Shown here piece after piece: positions 45,211 through 56,918 of a stretch of DNA of 64,000 bases. Source of the DNA: Laburnicola sp. R22_1 (Eukaryota > Ascomycota > Dothideomycetes > Pleosporales > Didymosphaeriaceae); contig JACONQ010000016.1 in the NCBI GenBank assembly GCA_014281115.1, positions 2,232,001 through 2,296,000 on the forward strand. The letters are read 5' to 3'. Numbering within the stretch: the first letter of the stretch is position 1; every line of letters starts with the position of its first letter. Made by a program: the position numbers and the translations under genes. The notes under the pieces are model-generated. The model searched no databases, had not been told where the DNA came from, and worked only from the letters and a program-made list of their open reading frames with translations.

Positions 45211-46061
45211 AGAAACGCCCAGCCAGCCACTCACGCAACGAGCATTCATGTATGCACTGTTTTACAAGATTGTGGAGGAACGTAATAGTCGTAGAGTGGA
45301 AAGGTAGCTTAGATTAAAAGTCTGGTAGCTTAACTCAAAAGTGAGTTTGTTTTGCTTATTTCCCTTACCTTGCTTGACATCCATATTTTGTACTTCCTCG
45401 TTCTCGGAATATATCTTGTCCACTTCCCTACCCTACCTACCTTCCTTACCAGCAATTTCTCAAAAAGCCGCACGGCAGCTGGTTCACCTTCCATCGTGCA
45501 CGTTCAACTACCCGAACCAACATAAATCAAACCAACACCTGGATTCTACTCCAAGCTTGTTCTGGTTAGACATTCTAAAACAACGAAACGTAGGTATTGT
45601 GCCACTTTCGCTCGAATGGCTAGCCTCTACTGCCGGCGCCTCCTTTACACTCTGCATCTAAATGCTACGCTGGGCCGGCCGTAGATGCGGATGAGAACGC
45701 TGCATTCCCGGCACCTGCGTATGGTGGAGCATGGTCGCACGTACGCGTGCGATGTACACTTGAGAGTTGCGTAGATGTGATTGATTGATTGATTGATTGA
45801 TTGTGATCTTTTCCTAGAGTGTAATCAGATTAGACCTAATTAATCGATTGATTGTGATGGTTTTGTAGAGTGTAATCAGATTGTCTTGTCTTTTTTTGCG
45901 AGTCGAGTTTTGCGGACCGAGAACAAAGTGGAGTGCGTGTGTGTTGATCAATCGTATAATATCCGAGTTTTGTGTAAATCTCCGTGGGAAATATTTCACG
46001 CTGTTGGCATCTCCTTTGCAGCGAGGAGACAGATTCTCTACCACCTACCCTAGCCATCCCC
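45211..46061. repeat. Intergenic; TTGA microsatellite and 50-bp imperfect duplication
   Basis: About 45780-45803 is a TTGA tetranucleotide run. The segment GATTGTGAT...TAGAGTGTAATCAGATT occurs twice, ending near 45830 and 45881. No gene supported in this interval. Confidence 0.65.
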
Positions 46062-48078
46062 CTACACAGCCCCCCTATTCCCCCTCGCCCAGCCCCTCAA
46101 AACATTCTTCTTCACCTTCCCCGTACTCGTCTTGGGCAACTCCCGCACAACCTCCACCTCCCTGGGCACCATAAACCGACTAATCCCCGCATGCGCCTTC
46201 GCCCAAGCAATCACCTCTTTACCCACGACTTGCGCGCCCTCCTTGACCGTGACAAACGCTTTGGGTCGCTCCCCCCAGTGCGAGTCCGGCACGGCGACGA
46301 CGCCGACTTCGAGGATGGAAGGGTGCGTCGCGAGCATCGATTCGAGCGCTACGGAGGATATGTTTTCGCCGCCTGGTAGGTTAGTATCTGGTGAAGGGGA
46401 AGAGTGGAGTAGGAATCAAGGAAGGGAAAGAAAGAAAGCGCACACATACCCGAGATGATAATATCCTTCGCCCGATCCAGGATCTGAATCGCACCATCAG
46501 GATGCCAGACCGCCAAATCACCCGAATGGCTCACCCCGCCTGCCCACAGTTTCCGCGTCGCCTCCGCATCCTTATAGTACCCCTTCGCACAGTTGTTGCC
46601 CTCGAAGACGATTTCTCCAATCTCTTCCCCGTTCTTAGCCACGTCGAGGAGGACCCCTTCGTCCTGGTCCGTCTTGATGACGCGCGCGGGGAGCGACGTG
46701 ACGAACCCGTGGCCCTGGCGCGCCATCTTCGCATACTTTTCTTTCACCGGGAGGGCGTCCCACTCCGGCATGTGGTATCCTTTCGTGATCGGGCCGTATG
46801 TTTCCGTGAGGCCGTAGACGTGCACGGGGTGGAGGTTGAGGTTTGTCATTTGTTCGAAGAGCCATGCGGAGGGCGGACTGGCGGCAACGGTGACGTGAAC
46901 GGGGCGCGCCAGCTTCTCTGCTTCTTTCGCCGCGCACAGCAACGTGTTGACTGTGGGCGCAGCGTTGAAATGCGTGATGCCCTCCTCCTTCAGCAGCCGC
47001 CAGATCTCGGCGTAGTCGATCTTCCGCAGGCAGTAGTGCGTCCCCCGCACGGCGGTCACCGCCCACGGAAACGTCCACCCCGTCGCGTGGAACATCGGCA
47101 GCGTCCAGAGGTATTTGCACCGTCCCGTGTGGTAGTTCAGGCCCGATTCGATCACGTTTCCCATGGCGGCCAGGTAGCATCCGCGATGGGTGTACTCGAC
47201 GCCTTTCGGCCGCGCCGTGGTCCCGCTCGTATACGCCAGCGCAATCACACTCTCTTCATCTTTCGCCTGCGCCTCCAGATCCGCCCACTCCTTACTGCCG
47301 TTGTCGCGATCGTAGTTCAACCCTTCCAGGACCGCTTCATCAAAAGGCCCGCTCAGCTCGCCTTCCGTCGCATCGGTATCATTGTCCACGATGATTTTTA
47401 CGTCCGGCTTGTCCGCTTTGTATTTCTCCAACAAGTCTACAAACTCATAGTCTGCAATGATAACGTCTACATCCGAGTGTTGCAGGATATAGGATATATC
47501 GTCGGTCTTCAGCCGGTAGTTCACTGCGACCGAGACAGCGCCGGCCGCTGCAATGCCGAATAGCGCTTCCAGGAAGGCCGGCGTGTTCGTACAGAGTAAC
47601 CCGACGCGCTTGTGGTTGTGCTTACGGAGGAAGTAGGCGAGACCGCGTGCCCGGTCGGCGGTCTCGAGATAGGAGCGGCGGAGGATCTTGTTGTTCGCGG
47701 TTTTGTGGTATATGGCAGTGGCCTGTGTGAAGTGGGTCGTCCGTTAGCTTCGCACTTCCAAGGGTATATGATCGGCTTGCTTGAATGCGACACGGCCAAA
47801 ATCGCCAACAACGTACGGTGCATCGGCCATTGGGAACCGATAGTGACTCCCTCGAAGATACGTAGGTTTTACTCGGACCAAAAGGTAGTAATAGTACGTA
47901 CATTCGGTTCTATGCACGCCGCCCTCCACAGAAAGCTGGTCGGCGACAAGGTGTGGAAGTTGTGCCTATGATGATACTCATGGCTATCACCAGGATGTAT
48001 TGTAGCCGGGAGACCAGGGACCGGACCCGCAGTCGTAAAATGTGAAGCTAGCTTCTGTAGCCTTTCCATTGGACCCAT
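46062..48078 (-). CDS. Acyl-CoA synthetase (AMP-dependent synthetase/ligase)
   Basis: ANL-superfamily enzyme that activates a carboxylic acid with ATP and transfers it to CoA. Exons 48078-47902, 47722-46450 and 46372-46062 (introns 179 and 77 nt) give 586 residues with matching phases. Exon 1 ends in LSPTSFLWRAACIEPN and joins ATAIYHKTANNK. Motifs: AYTSGTTARPKGVEYTHRG (phosphate loop), [44 protein letters not shown] (split by intron 2), and the catalytic Lys in LPKTSTGKVKKNVLR. This arrangement is that of short/medium-chain acyl-activating enzymes of the plant AAE type. The C-terminus (RGNRGAV) is not a peroxisomal PTS1. The substrate cannot be told from the sequence. A start at 48069 is equally possible. 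Confidence 0.88.
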
Positions 48079-48887
48079 CCTGTCCCCCTTGACCTTGTAA
48101 TTCCAACTCTTTGGATGCGTGAGCTCGAGTTTGGCTTGCTGAAGCTGGTGGGTCGGTCTCTGAAGGGTGGAGCAGCAGTGCGATGGCTGTAACTTCAGTG
48201 TCAAGGAGAAGAACCAGTCAATGCAAACTGTATACGCGTCGGAGAGTGAGGTTTGGCAATGGTCCCAGAATGCGGGGATGCGGATGACTTCCGATGTTAC
48301 AGCTCAAACGTCAGACCTAGAACCACATCAGTTGCACGGCAGAAGTCTATTATTTTGCAAGCTGGCGTAAGCTAGATTATAAGCCGTCCACAGCGTGCAA
48401 GTCACAGGCGGAACTGTGGAGTGAGGATGCGGGAAGCTGATAAAGCCGGGGAGGGGCCTCTGCGCATAGCCGAGGTCATCTTCACCGTCATTGGACCGGG
48501 CGAGCCATCAAGCTCCCGTCGGCCGACATCATCGGGCCGTGTCGTGAGCACCCCAGTACGCGCAAAAGACAATGCTTGTGTGGGCAGACGTCGTAGAGAC
48601 AGCGGCGAGAACTTGTAATACGCTCAAGATCGAACGCGGATATCATATATTGACAAGACCAACTCCATGACATTACCGAACCATGCAAGCCCTGAGATTT
48701 TCATTTTGTGTATGCGGAAGAGAGTATCTGACCGAGAAGGAACCCATGAACTCGTGAGCACTTTGAAGCTCTTTTTGCCCGGACACCTTCCCAATGGTCG
48801 AAAGATACTGAAGGTCGAAAATTCCCATAGACCAATGCAATCTACGCCGGTCCTCGTGAGCTCTCAGACACCGTCATCCATCCTCGC
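48079..48887. other. Intergenic region, no supported gene
   Basis: Promoter of the acyl-CoA synthetase and 3' flank of RPL16; nothing else recognised. Confidence 0.45.
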
Positions 48888-49902
48888 CTAGTAGCCGTAC
48901 TGAGCGAGCTGCTCTGTGACCTTGGTGTCGACCTTGGCGTCCGTCTTGGCCTGTGCAAGCTGCTTGCGCGCCTGCTTCTTGCGCTCGTAGTACGCAGAGC
49001 TGTTGGCTTTCCTCCGCTCCTCGAGACTGCAATGTCAATGTTAGCGGAAGAACGTCAGATTCCAAAACGCGGCGCGACATACCGAGAAACAACATCCTGG
49101 TACTTCCAGCCGAACTCGTGGCCGAGACGACCGACGGTGCAGTACTTGCGGCCAGGCTTCAAGCGGAGCACCCTGAGGGCCTGAGGGACAACGACGCGCT
49201 TCTTCTTGTCGTAGGGCGGGGGGACACCCTCAAAGGTCTTAAGGCGATCGAGAGCGGCAGCGCCACGGGGAGTCTTGTGCGGAATCATGCCACGGACGGT
49301 TCGCCAGAACATCTTGGAGGGGGCGCGGAAGTGGAAGGGACCTGGAGTAATTAGCCGACGCTCGCACCCCATACGGCGGACAAGGGAGACTCACCTCCTC
49401 GGGTGGGGTTGTAACGGGTCTGCTTGCGGAGGAAGGCAGAGTACTTTACTGTTGCCCATGTCAGCCAAAGTCCTCGTGTCATTGTGGCCATTGCAGCGCT
49501 ATCCGCAACCCAGAGACCATCCATCATTGCGAACCCGCACGATTCGGTACTTCTCCGTCCTCTACTTGTCTCTAGGTGGGGCGACGTAATTCGTGGTGGT
49601 TCGGGCAGACGTACGCTTCGCGCGGAAGAACTCCCCGGAGATGTTGAGGGCTTCACAGCGCACCACAACGATCTTCTGACCATTGAGCAGCTGCTTCGCG
49701 ACCGTGCTGGCAAGACGGCCGAGCAAGTGGCCCTTGCCGTCGATGACCTTTGCGGTTGTTAGCATTGTCCATATTCCAAAGAGCCATTGCGTGTGGGGAT
49801 GAATTTTGGCGCGCCCGGCTCAGCGACGTGGTGCGCAGCTGCGGGGGAAGTGGCAGGTATACAAGCAGGCGTACGTACAATAACGGGCTCGAAGGTCGAC
49901 AT
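48888..49902 (-). CDS. RPL16: 60S ribosomal protein L16 (uL13)
   Basis: Large-subunit ribosomal protein uL13 (L13a in animals). Five exons on the minus strand: 49902-49879, 49747-49615, 49448-49395, 49341-49083 and 49026-48888. Introns are 131, 166, 53 and 56 nt, all GT-AG, and the phases agree. The 202-residue protein reads MSTFEPVI then [74 protein letters not shown], and ends in an Ala/Lys/Gln-rich helix and QLAQYGY. Length matches the yeast protein (about 199). The very short first exon with a longer first intron is typical of fungal ribosomal-protein genes. Confidence 0.95.
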
Positions 49903-51424
49903 GTTGCTCGATTCCGGGGGTGGTGCTGGGTGTTAGTATGGTCGTTGCAGCCGTGAAGGTGGAATTCGAGTCGCTTAAGTGTGTGGGCTTGGCGGCGCCG
50001 CAATTCGAATTAGCCCGGGCGGAGTGTGCTCACGTGACGAGCACAGCGCCCGGGCGCTCATCCCGATAGCAATATGATAGATTCTTACAACATCGGCCAT
50101 GCATGTATCTGCAACCGTTAAGGTCTTGATTCTGAGCTCTCTGCGGCTGCTGGAGCTCTTTCGCAGCCTGACATACGGTTCTAGGCGTCTCACAGCTGCC
50201 GTTGAAGGTACTCACCTGCTGACAGTTGCTTCCCACTGACAGAACGCTCACCATCAGTTGTTTGTGGTTCAAGGAACCGGTACCGCCACCAGGCGCACTC
50301 CCGCAAGCTTACTCCGTCCGTACAACGCTCCGTCTGCGAAGACACACGGTAGAGGCGAGGAGTTTGACGTCATGTACTATGAGCGTCGAACGACGTGCTG
50401 ATGACCTTCTGGATGACACCTCGAATCCATTTACATCTCGCCATTTGGAATACTTGCAGTTGGTATGCTGGCCGTGATCATCCACGCATCAAACTGCCTA
50501 GTTGGTCGACGTTCAAGCAGGCTTGTTTCCTACTGTGGTAAGCAATTGCACCGGCCTACAGGACAGCAAACCATCTGCTAGTGGTAGTCTGGCCCTACAG
50601 CCCACATGGGATATGTCGTTTTTTTCTTCTGTACGGCGTACTCAGTTCCTTCGGTAAAGCTTGGGATGCCTGATGAGCTCATGAGAAGCTCCGCCTGCTC
50701 GACGGTGCGCGATTCGCCTTCAGCTGGTCTGCAACGGTCTTCATCGTTTATCTTGCAACGTGCCCCGAGGAACTTCGGTGCCTGGGTAGGGCTCTGCTAG
50801 GTGGCACGAGGCATCCAAGGTTTCGGTTTCGGCTCAAACGTGCAAGTAACTGCTAACTCTCGAAAGTTCACGACGCTGCTATGCTCGCATTGACTTCCAC
50901 GTCCGCCGTTCACAGCATTGGCTACATATCATTATTCAGAAACGAGCACCGGCCAAGGCCATGCCACGAACCCCTTCCATGTTGGCGATACATTGTCTGA
51001 GGTGATGCAGGTACAATAAGATCTCATGCTGTCAAGGTTCACGTTGGCGACGTCTGAAGACGAGCCACAATTGGCTGTGGAGAGGTCCTCGAGGTTGACC
51101 GTTGTTCATACTGCAGTTCGTCTGGAGTCTGGACGGAGGACCAGAAAGCATAACTATTGAAACTTGTCTTCTTCGGGTAACTTGTGCGCCGAGGAACTGC
51201 AGATCGTACTGCAGATCGTTTCGGTGCTCCTGCCCTCTTTGGCAGCGTGACACTCTGATTCAATCTACAGGCTACATTATCACCCTACCTGCAGGATGAC
51301 GTGAAATCGATCCGATTGTCCACTGCGCGATGACACGCTAATGAAGTCTTGATTGCAACTAACCCCTCCTAGGCAAGAGTTATAAACTGCCTATTGGTTT
51401 TCGAGGGGCACACTATCTGAAAGA

Positions 51425-51772
51425 AGACTTCGCGCACTCTCGGTACACGGTATAATACTGTTATGGAAAGCTCTAGGGGTGTTAGAAAAACGCTTTGAAA
51501 CAAGGTAAAGCAATGAGACTACACTGCGTTTAATTACTGCGTTTTTTTGATTGCGATACCAGCGTCCACGAAACGTCACGTCACGTGAGCGCCAAGACCC
51601 GGAGCGCGTCAAAGTTTTCCCAACGTTTCCTAGCTTCCGAGATGACCTACGACAATAACACCCTAACAAACGAACAGTCCTCAGCCAAACCTGTTTCAAT
51701 GCGTTTTTAACACACCCACAGCTTTCCATCACAGCGTTTTACTGTGAACCAAAAGGTTGCGAAGATTTTCTC
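51425..51772. mobile_element. Fold-back (MITE-like) element with long terminal inverted repeats
   Basis: The left arm (about 51425-51530) and the reverse complement of the right arm (about 51660-51772) align over roughly 105 bp. Shared landmarks in both arms are CTTCGC, then GGT-CAC-GTA, then ATGGAAAGCT, GTGTTA(G)AAAAACGC, TTGAAACA(A)GGT and a GCGTTT-like inner part. The spacer is about 130 bp and encodes nothing. This is the layout of a non-autonomous DNA transposon or MITE. Exact ends and target-site duplication were not determined. The outer 28 bp of the left arm recurs inverted at 43615-43642. Confidence 0.72.
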
Positions 51773-53046
51773 TCTGATTGCAATTGACACATCTACGATC
51801 TCTCAGCATCTCCCTTGCGTCTTTCCCGGCGAGCCTGGACTGACTTCGGCGTGTCACAGAGTGGCTGAAATCGGAACGGATCGTGGCGTCGTCCGCCCTC
51901 TGCCCTTGTCCACAATTTGTCCGAGTCCGTCCGAGGCAGTGGAGGCGAGTGCGACACCTTGGCGTGGCGCCGGCTCCATTTCGGCTCAAGTGATGGTGGA
52001 TGTGATACGAGGGGAGCGAGTACGGCTAATACGTAACGAGCAGAAATTAAACGGAATCGTGCCACTTTTCGTGTGGCTGACCTAGCGCGCGAGCTGCACC
52101 GCTAGAAACCTGGGGACTTCCACGCTACGAAACACGAGCAGCTAACCCGCCTGACCAAGCATCCCATCCCAGCCTTGGTCACATCGTGCCAAACAAGGGT
52201 GGGAATGCACCGGGGTAGTTTACGATTCTGCTGCTGTTTTCCAGGCTAAATCCTGGCATGCAAAAGGCGATTCCCACATCACGACGAAGCGCCATCTAGG
52301 ATTCTATGCCATGGAGGTTCGCTCACTCATCGAACAAATATGCGGGCCTCGGTGCCTCCAACTCGATACATGGTCCCGCGTCGTCTATTTTCGTCGAGTT
52401 ATTATCCGTTGACGGTTGAATTGGACGCGGATCCACTTGAGCGTGGGACGATGTCACGATATCACACGGGCACCGCGCGCCATGGCAGCGCATATTAGCC
52501 ACCTCTCGCTGTCGGTACAGACCGACTTGGCGTGGAAACATTCCGCTCCCCTCACGAGCGCTGAGCGAGGTTGAGATAAGAATGAGGCAACAGACTTCCT
52601 ATATTGTCCTCGGGGTCCCAGTGTGCGAGGGCCAGGTTCCAGTGGGCTAGTCCGCATGGGTCCGCCTGTCCCTGAAGTGGAAAGGCGAGCCATGCCCAGG
52701 CGGCGTGCAGCGTTCCTCCAATAGGTAACGGCAATGGCTTGAGATACAGGAATCAGAGGGCAGACGTCGGATGTGAGGGTTGTGCCCAAGCTCGGCCTGG
52801 CTCCCACGAGACACCGGCACGCTTATCCGTGCTGATCGAGTCCGCAAAAGTTAAAACCCACGGCGACCGGGGGAGAATGCAGACATGCTCGAGTGCGTGA
52901 CGGGCTGCGATGGAACACTGACGATCGATGCCTCGGTTGCAGCAGGCGACGGGCCTGGAGGAGAGAAGGACGGCGGACCCCTCTCCGCCGTGATGCTGCT
53001 GCTGCAGGCTCTGGTGATGGTGTGGCGGCACGGTCGACAAACAAGA

Positions 53047-53096
53047 GTCCCCCCGTTCAACAAGATTCCCCCCGTTCAACAAGAGTCCCCCGTTCG
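53047..53096. repeat. Short tandem repeat CCCCGTTCAACAAGA(G/T)TC
   Basis: CCCCGTTCAACAAGATTCCC and CCCCGTTCAACAAGAGTCCC follow each other with a period of about 21 bp; a third partial copy ends in CGTTCGTTCAAC. Probably slippage. Confidence 0.75.
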
Positions 53097-53706
53097 TTCA
53101 ACTTTGGCGGTGCTTGCGCCAACGTGCCAAGCGGGGGGGTGCTCGGCGCGTTCATGAACTTGTGGCAGTGGTGGCTTGCTCTCGCGCGGGCTCCCCTCTT
53201 TTCACAGACAAATTGGTGTTGGCATCATGCACCGGCACCTCGCAAAGCCCAACACGCCACAGCTTGCTACACGGCGTGCAGATAAGCGAGCTTGGCCGGC
53301 CCTATCTGTTCCCTCTGTTTCCGCCGCGACCCTTCACCCCCCGTGACGAGACACGAGGTGCAAACGACGCGGGTGGGGTCACCGCCCGTCCCCAGCCTGA
53401 GACGCCGTCCAATCCATCCACGTCGCGCTCGCGGGGCCAAGTGCAGGCCTGCGGCCTGTCTCTCTCCTCGCAGACTCCAAGCGGACGTCGCCGGGCTGCT
53501 ATTGCTTGCCAACGCTTTTCCAACGCTCGGCACTACTCCAGCGCCGCCTGGATGGACGAGCATGGACGGGCCCACCATTCATTAGCCACTCCCAGCGCCA
53601 CTCCCCTCCCCGCCGCTTAGTCAATGCGCCGCTGACACTGCTCGAATTCTTCTTAGCTTGCCCACCCCCCAGCTGCGATTGTGATGCTCCCTCTGCGTGC
53701 CACACC

Positions 53707-56700
53707 ATGGATGCTTCCCCTTCTCCGGCTGTCCAAGTGCAGCCCGCTGAGCCTGCCCACGGCGCCGCCGCAGCGCAGTTCGAAGACTCGCACTCGCCCG
53801 ACGTCGACGATCAGACGTCGCCAATCAACGATGACGCCGACGACCAGCCACACAAAACAGCCACAGGGCCTATGCAGAAGCGAAGGCGGGTGACGCGTGC
53901 CTGGTAGGTCCCGTTGTCGCAACAGTGCCTCGCCGTAGTGTTGACAGTCCGCAGCGACGAGTGCCGGCGGAAGAAGATCAAATGTGACGGCAAGCAGCCG
54001 TGCACCCACTGCACCGTCTACAGCTATGGTAAGTGCGCCCGCCCGTTCGCGCGCCATGCCGCCCACTAACACCCCGCGCAGAATGTACCTACGACCAGCC
54101 GTCAAACCGGAGGCGGACAGCTGCCCCTCAGTACATTGAAGCGCTGGAGACGCAGCTGAAGCGCGCCAAAGCGATTCTGTCGCTCGTCTTGCCCACGCTG
54201 GACCTGAGCGATGCGAGCATCGACGCTCATCTGCAGAGCGGGATGCTGCCGCAGCTTGCAGGCGGGCCACCGCACGCGCGACCACAGCCTGTCCACGACC
54301 CGCGCACTGCGCCTCGTCGCGACGATGCTCACAGGCCAGAAGACGTGACCGAGTCTCATCTGGAGTCCATGGTGAAAGCGACGGGAAACCTCGACCTGGA
54401 CGAAGATGGAAACTGGGACTACCATGGCCATTCGTCTGGGCTGAGCTTCATGAGGCGACTCCAACAGGATTATGGAGACATCATCGGCGGCAAGGCACCG
54501 ACGGGGATATTCAAACCCCGCGCTTCCTCTCAAGCCCCACTCGACTCGCCCAACTCGGCCCAAACGTCGCCTGCGGATTCTGCGACTCTGCACGCAATCG
54601 CACCCGACTTGCCTCCCAAACAGGCAGCGGAAGCATTATGCGACAATGCCCTCGTGGATGCTAGCGCCCTGATCCGAGTTGTGCATGTGCCTTCATTCTA
54701 TAAATCGCTGGACCGCATTTATGAAATCTCCCCGGAGAACTACACCAATGCGGACAATACATTCTTGCCTTTGTTGTATGCCGTGCTGGCTCTAGGCACA
54801 CTTTTTCCAAAGAGCAACACGGAGCCAGACCAGGGAGGCTATGAAAACAACGTCGAGGAAGGGTAAGATGCTTTTCTACCGTCTATTACAGCGCTGACAT
54901 GTTGTAGCTATAAATATTTCCGAGCGGCCCGCCAGCTTCTTGACATCACCGACTGTCGCGATCTGACTTCTCTGCAAGCCATCGTGTTCCTGATACAGTT
55001 CCTCCAAAGCACAGCCAAGCTTTCGACCTGTTACGCTTATATCGGGGTCGCTCATCGCTCAGCAATCCGCATGGGGATGCACCGTTCGTTCAATCTCAAC
55101 TTTACACCGATAGTGGCGGAGACTAGGAAGCGGCTATTTTGGGCTATCCGAAGAATGGACGCCTACGTTGGCGCAATGCTTGGACTCCCTCACTGTCTAG
55201 AAGGCGACGATGTCGACCAGGACTATCCCACCGAAGTCGACGATGAATACATCACGGAGACGGAAATCCTACCTATGCCTGCAGGCAAAGCATCCTTCAT
55301 GGCAGCCTGTAACGCCCATGTCAAGATCATCACAATCCTGAGCAAGATTTGTAAACATGTATACCCAACCAAGGGGACCCAAAACGGTGGCAAAAATTCC
55401 GTCACGTACTCCGTAAGCTATTCGAAGATCCGCGAGATCGAGCAAAACTTGCAACAGTGGCTAGACGAGCTTCCCATGTCGCTGCGGCCTGGTGGTGAAG
55501 CGTCAGACGTCATTGTTAGGTAAGCAGAGCGTCGCGACGTGTGAATTTTAGCTTATCTTTCGCAGGGTACAACAACTTCTGCGCATGTCATTCGCACATG
55601 CACAGCTACTTCTTTACAGGCCATTCCTTCACTATGTGTCCAACGCACAGCGAAGCAAGCCCTCGGTCGACCAGCGAGCATTCGCGTGCGCATCAGCATG
55701 TATCAGTGTTTCGCGCAACATTATACACATCACAGCTGAAATGAAGAGGGGCGGTTTGCTTGTCGGTGCTTATTGGTTCTCCATGTACACCACTTTCTTC
55801 GCCATCATTTCCATTCTCTACTATGTGCTCGAAAACCCGACCAGCCAGACCAGCCACGAGCTATTCCAAGATGCGATCGAAGGGAAGGAGTTGCTTCGTT
55901 ACTTCGCTCTGAGAAGTCAAGCAGCAGACAGGTGCTCGGAAACCTTGCAAGTACGTACCATGCTTCTTGTGCCCTGATCTCAGCACTCACTTTCACACAG
56001 AATATTTTTGACCGGCTGCCTGAGTCAGTGAAGCGGGGTGCCGAGCCCGTCGTTACTAGGAAACGTCGGCACGGAAGCTCCCCACAGTCGATGCATTCCC
56101 GGCCCCATGCGCTCAAACAGGACGCAGACTTCATTGCCATGGGCATCAGACGGGCATCGACCTTTCCAGAGAGCCTGCCCACGCACCGCAACAAAGCAAA
56201 TCTGCCATTTTCGCAGAATCATCGCGCAACTCTAGGCATTGATCAGTATAACTCACCTACGCAGTCCGGTTCCGATTATTATGAAGGAACCCCGAGCCTG
56301 ACCCCAAAGTCAGCTAGCACGAGCAGTCTTGGCAGCTACAGCTTAGCTTCTGGTCCTCCGCCACTACCTGGTCAGTCCTTCCCTGCTACGCCGATGACAA
56401 CATTTGTCGATGCGGCTGGGCTTAATGTTGATATCAACACAATGATGTTTCCGTCTGCGGATCCACTGGCCTATCCGAACCAGCCAATGACTGCATTTGA
56501 AGATAGTCACCCGCAGTCCTATCAGTTCAAGCACGGGTCGCCCCATATGGCGCAAGTGCCCTTTCAAGTCTCTGGTGTTGATATGAAGCCTAGCACAGCG
56601 CCTTTCGCGCAGAGCAACATGAGTAACGTGCCCATAGGACCACGACGGCCGGACAATGAGGTGCAGCTCCAAGGACCTATGCCCATGTACCTCGTGCAAG

Positions 56701-56918
56701 GTGCACAGCACCGGAGCTTTCACCCGCAACATAATCCCCAAGGTGGTCATGCTCAAATCCCTGGCCAAAATCATGGAAACATGAATTTTGATGAGATATT
56801 TGGAGGCGAAGAATGGGCACAGACCTTTATGGACCCTGCTTTGGGTCTCAGTGGTGGCGCTGGCTACCATGCACCTCAGTATGGACACAGCGGCCCAGAG
56901 ATCAGCAGCTGGCAGTAA
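53707..56918 (+). CDS. Zn2Cys6 fungal-specific transcription factor
   Basis: Gal4-type regulator, nuclear. Six exons: 53707-53903, 53955-54028, 54082-54862, 54908-55519, 55566-55950 and 56001-56918; five introns of 45-53 nt, all GT-AG, give 988 residues. The zinc cluster is assembled across introns 1 and 2: ACDECRRKKIKCDGKQPCTH continuing to CTVYSYEC, i.e. CX2CX6CX5CX2CX6C, preceded by a basic KRRRVTRA. A coiled-coil-like linker follows (YIEALETQLKRAKAILSLV). The fungal_trans middle domain spans about residues 300-620 (LQAIVFLIQFLQSTAKLSTC, AHRSAIRMGMHR, RKRLFWAIRRMDAYVGAMLG). The C-terminus is Gln/Pro/Met-rich and ends near FDEIFGGEEWAQTFMDP, an acidic/aromatic possible activation segment. 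Target genes cannot be deduced. Confidence 0.92.

Larger units (their letters stand above)
49903..53706. other. 3.8-kb gene-poor region
   Basis: Between RPL16 and the Zn2Cys6 factor. It contains the fold-back element (51.4-51.8 kb) and the short repeat at 53.05 kb. Open frames are short, overlap on both strands and show no domain. The right-hand ~500 bp is probably the promoter and leader of the transcription factor. Confidence 0.5.

Noticed and set aside
46391..47563. 390-codon plus-strand frame
   Set aside because: It is antisense to the acyl-CoA synthetase, whose motifs are unmistakable on the minus strand.
51391..51732. 113-codon minus-strand frame across the fold-back element
   Set aside because: It spans both inverted arms and the spacer; a chance reading of a non-coding element.
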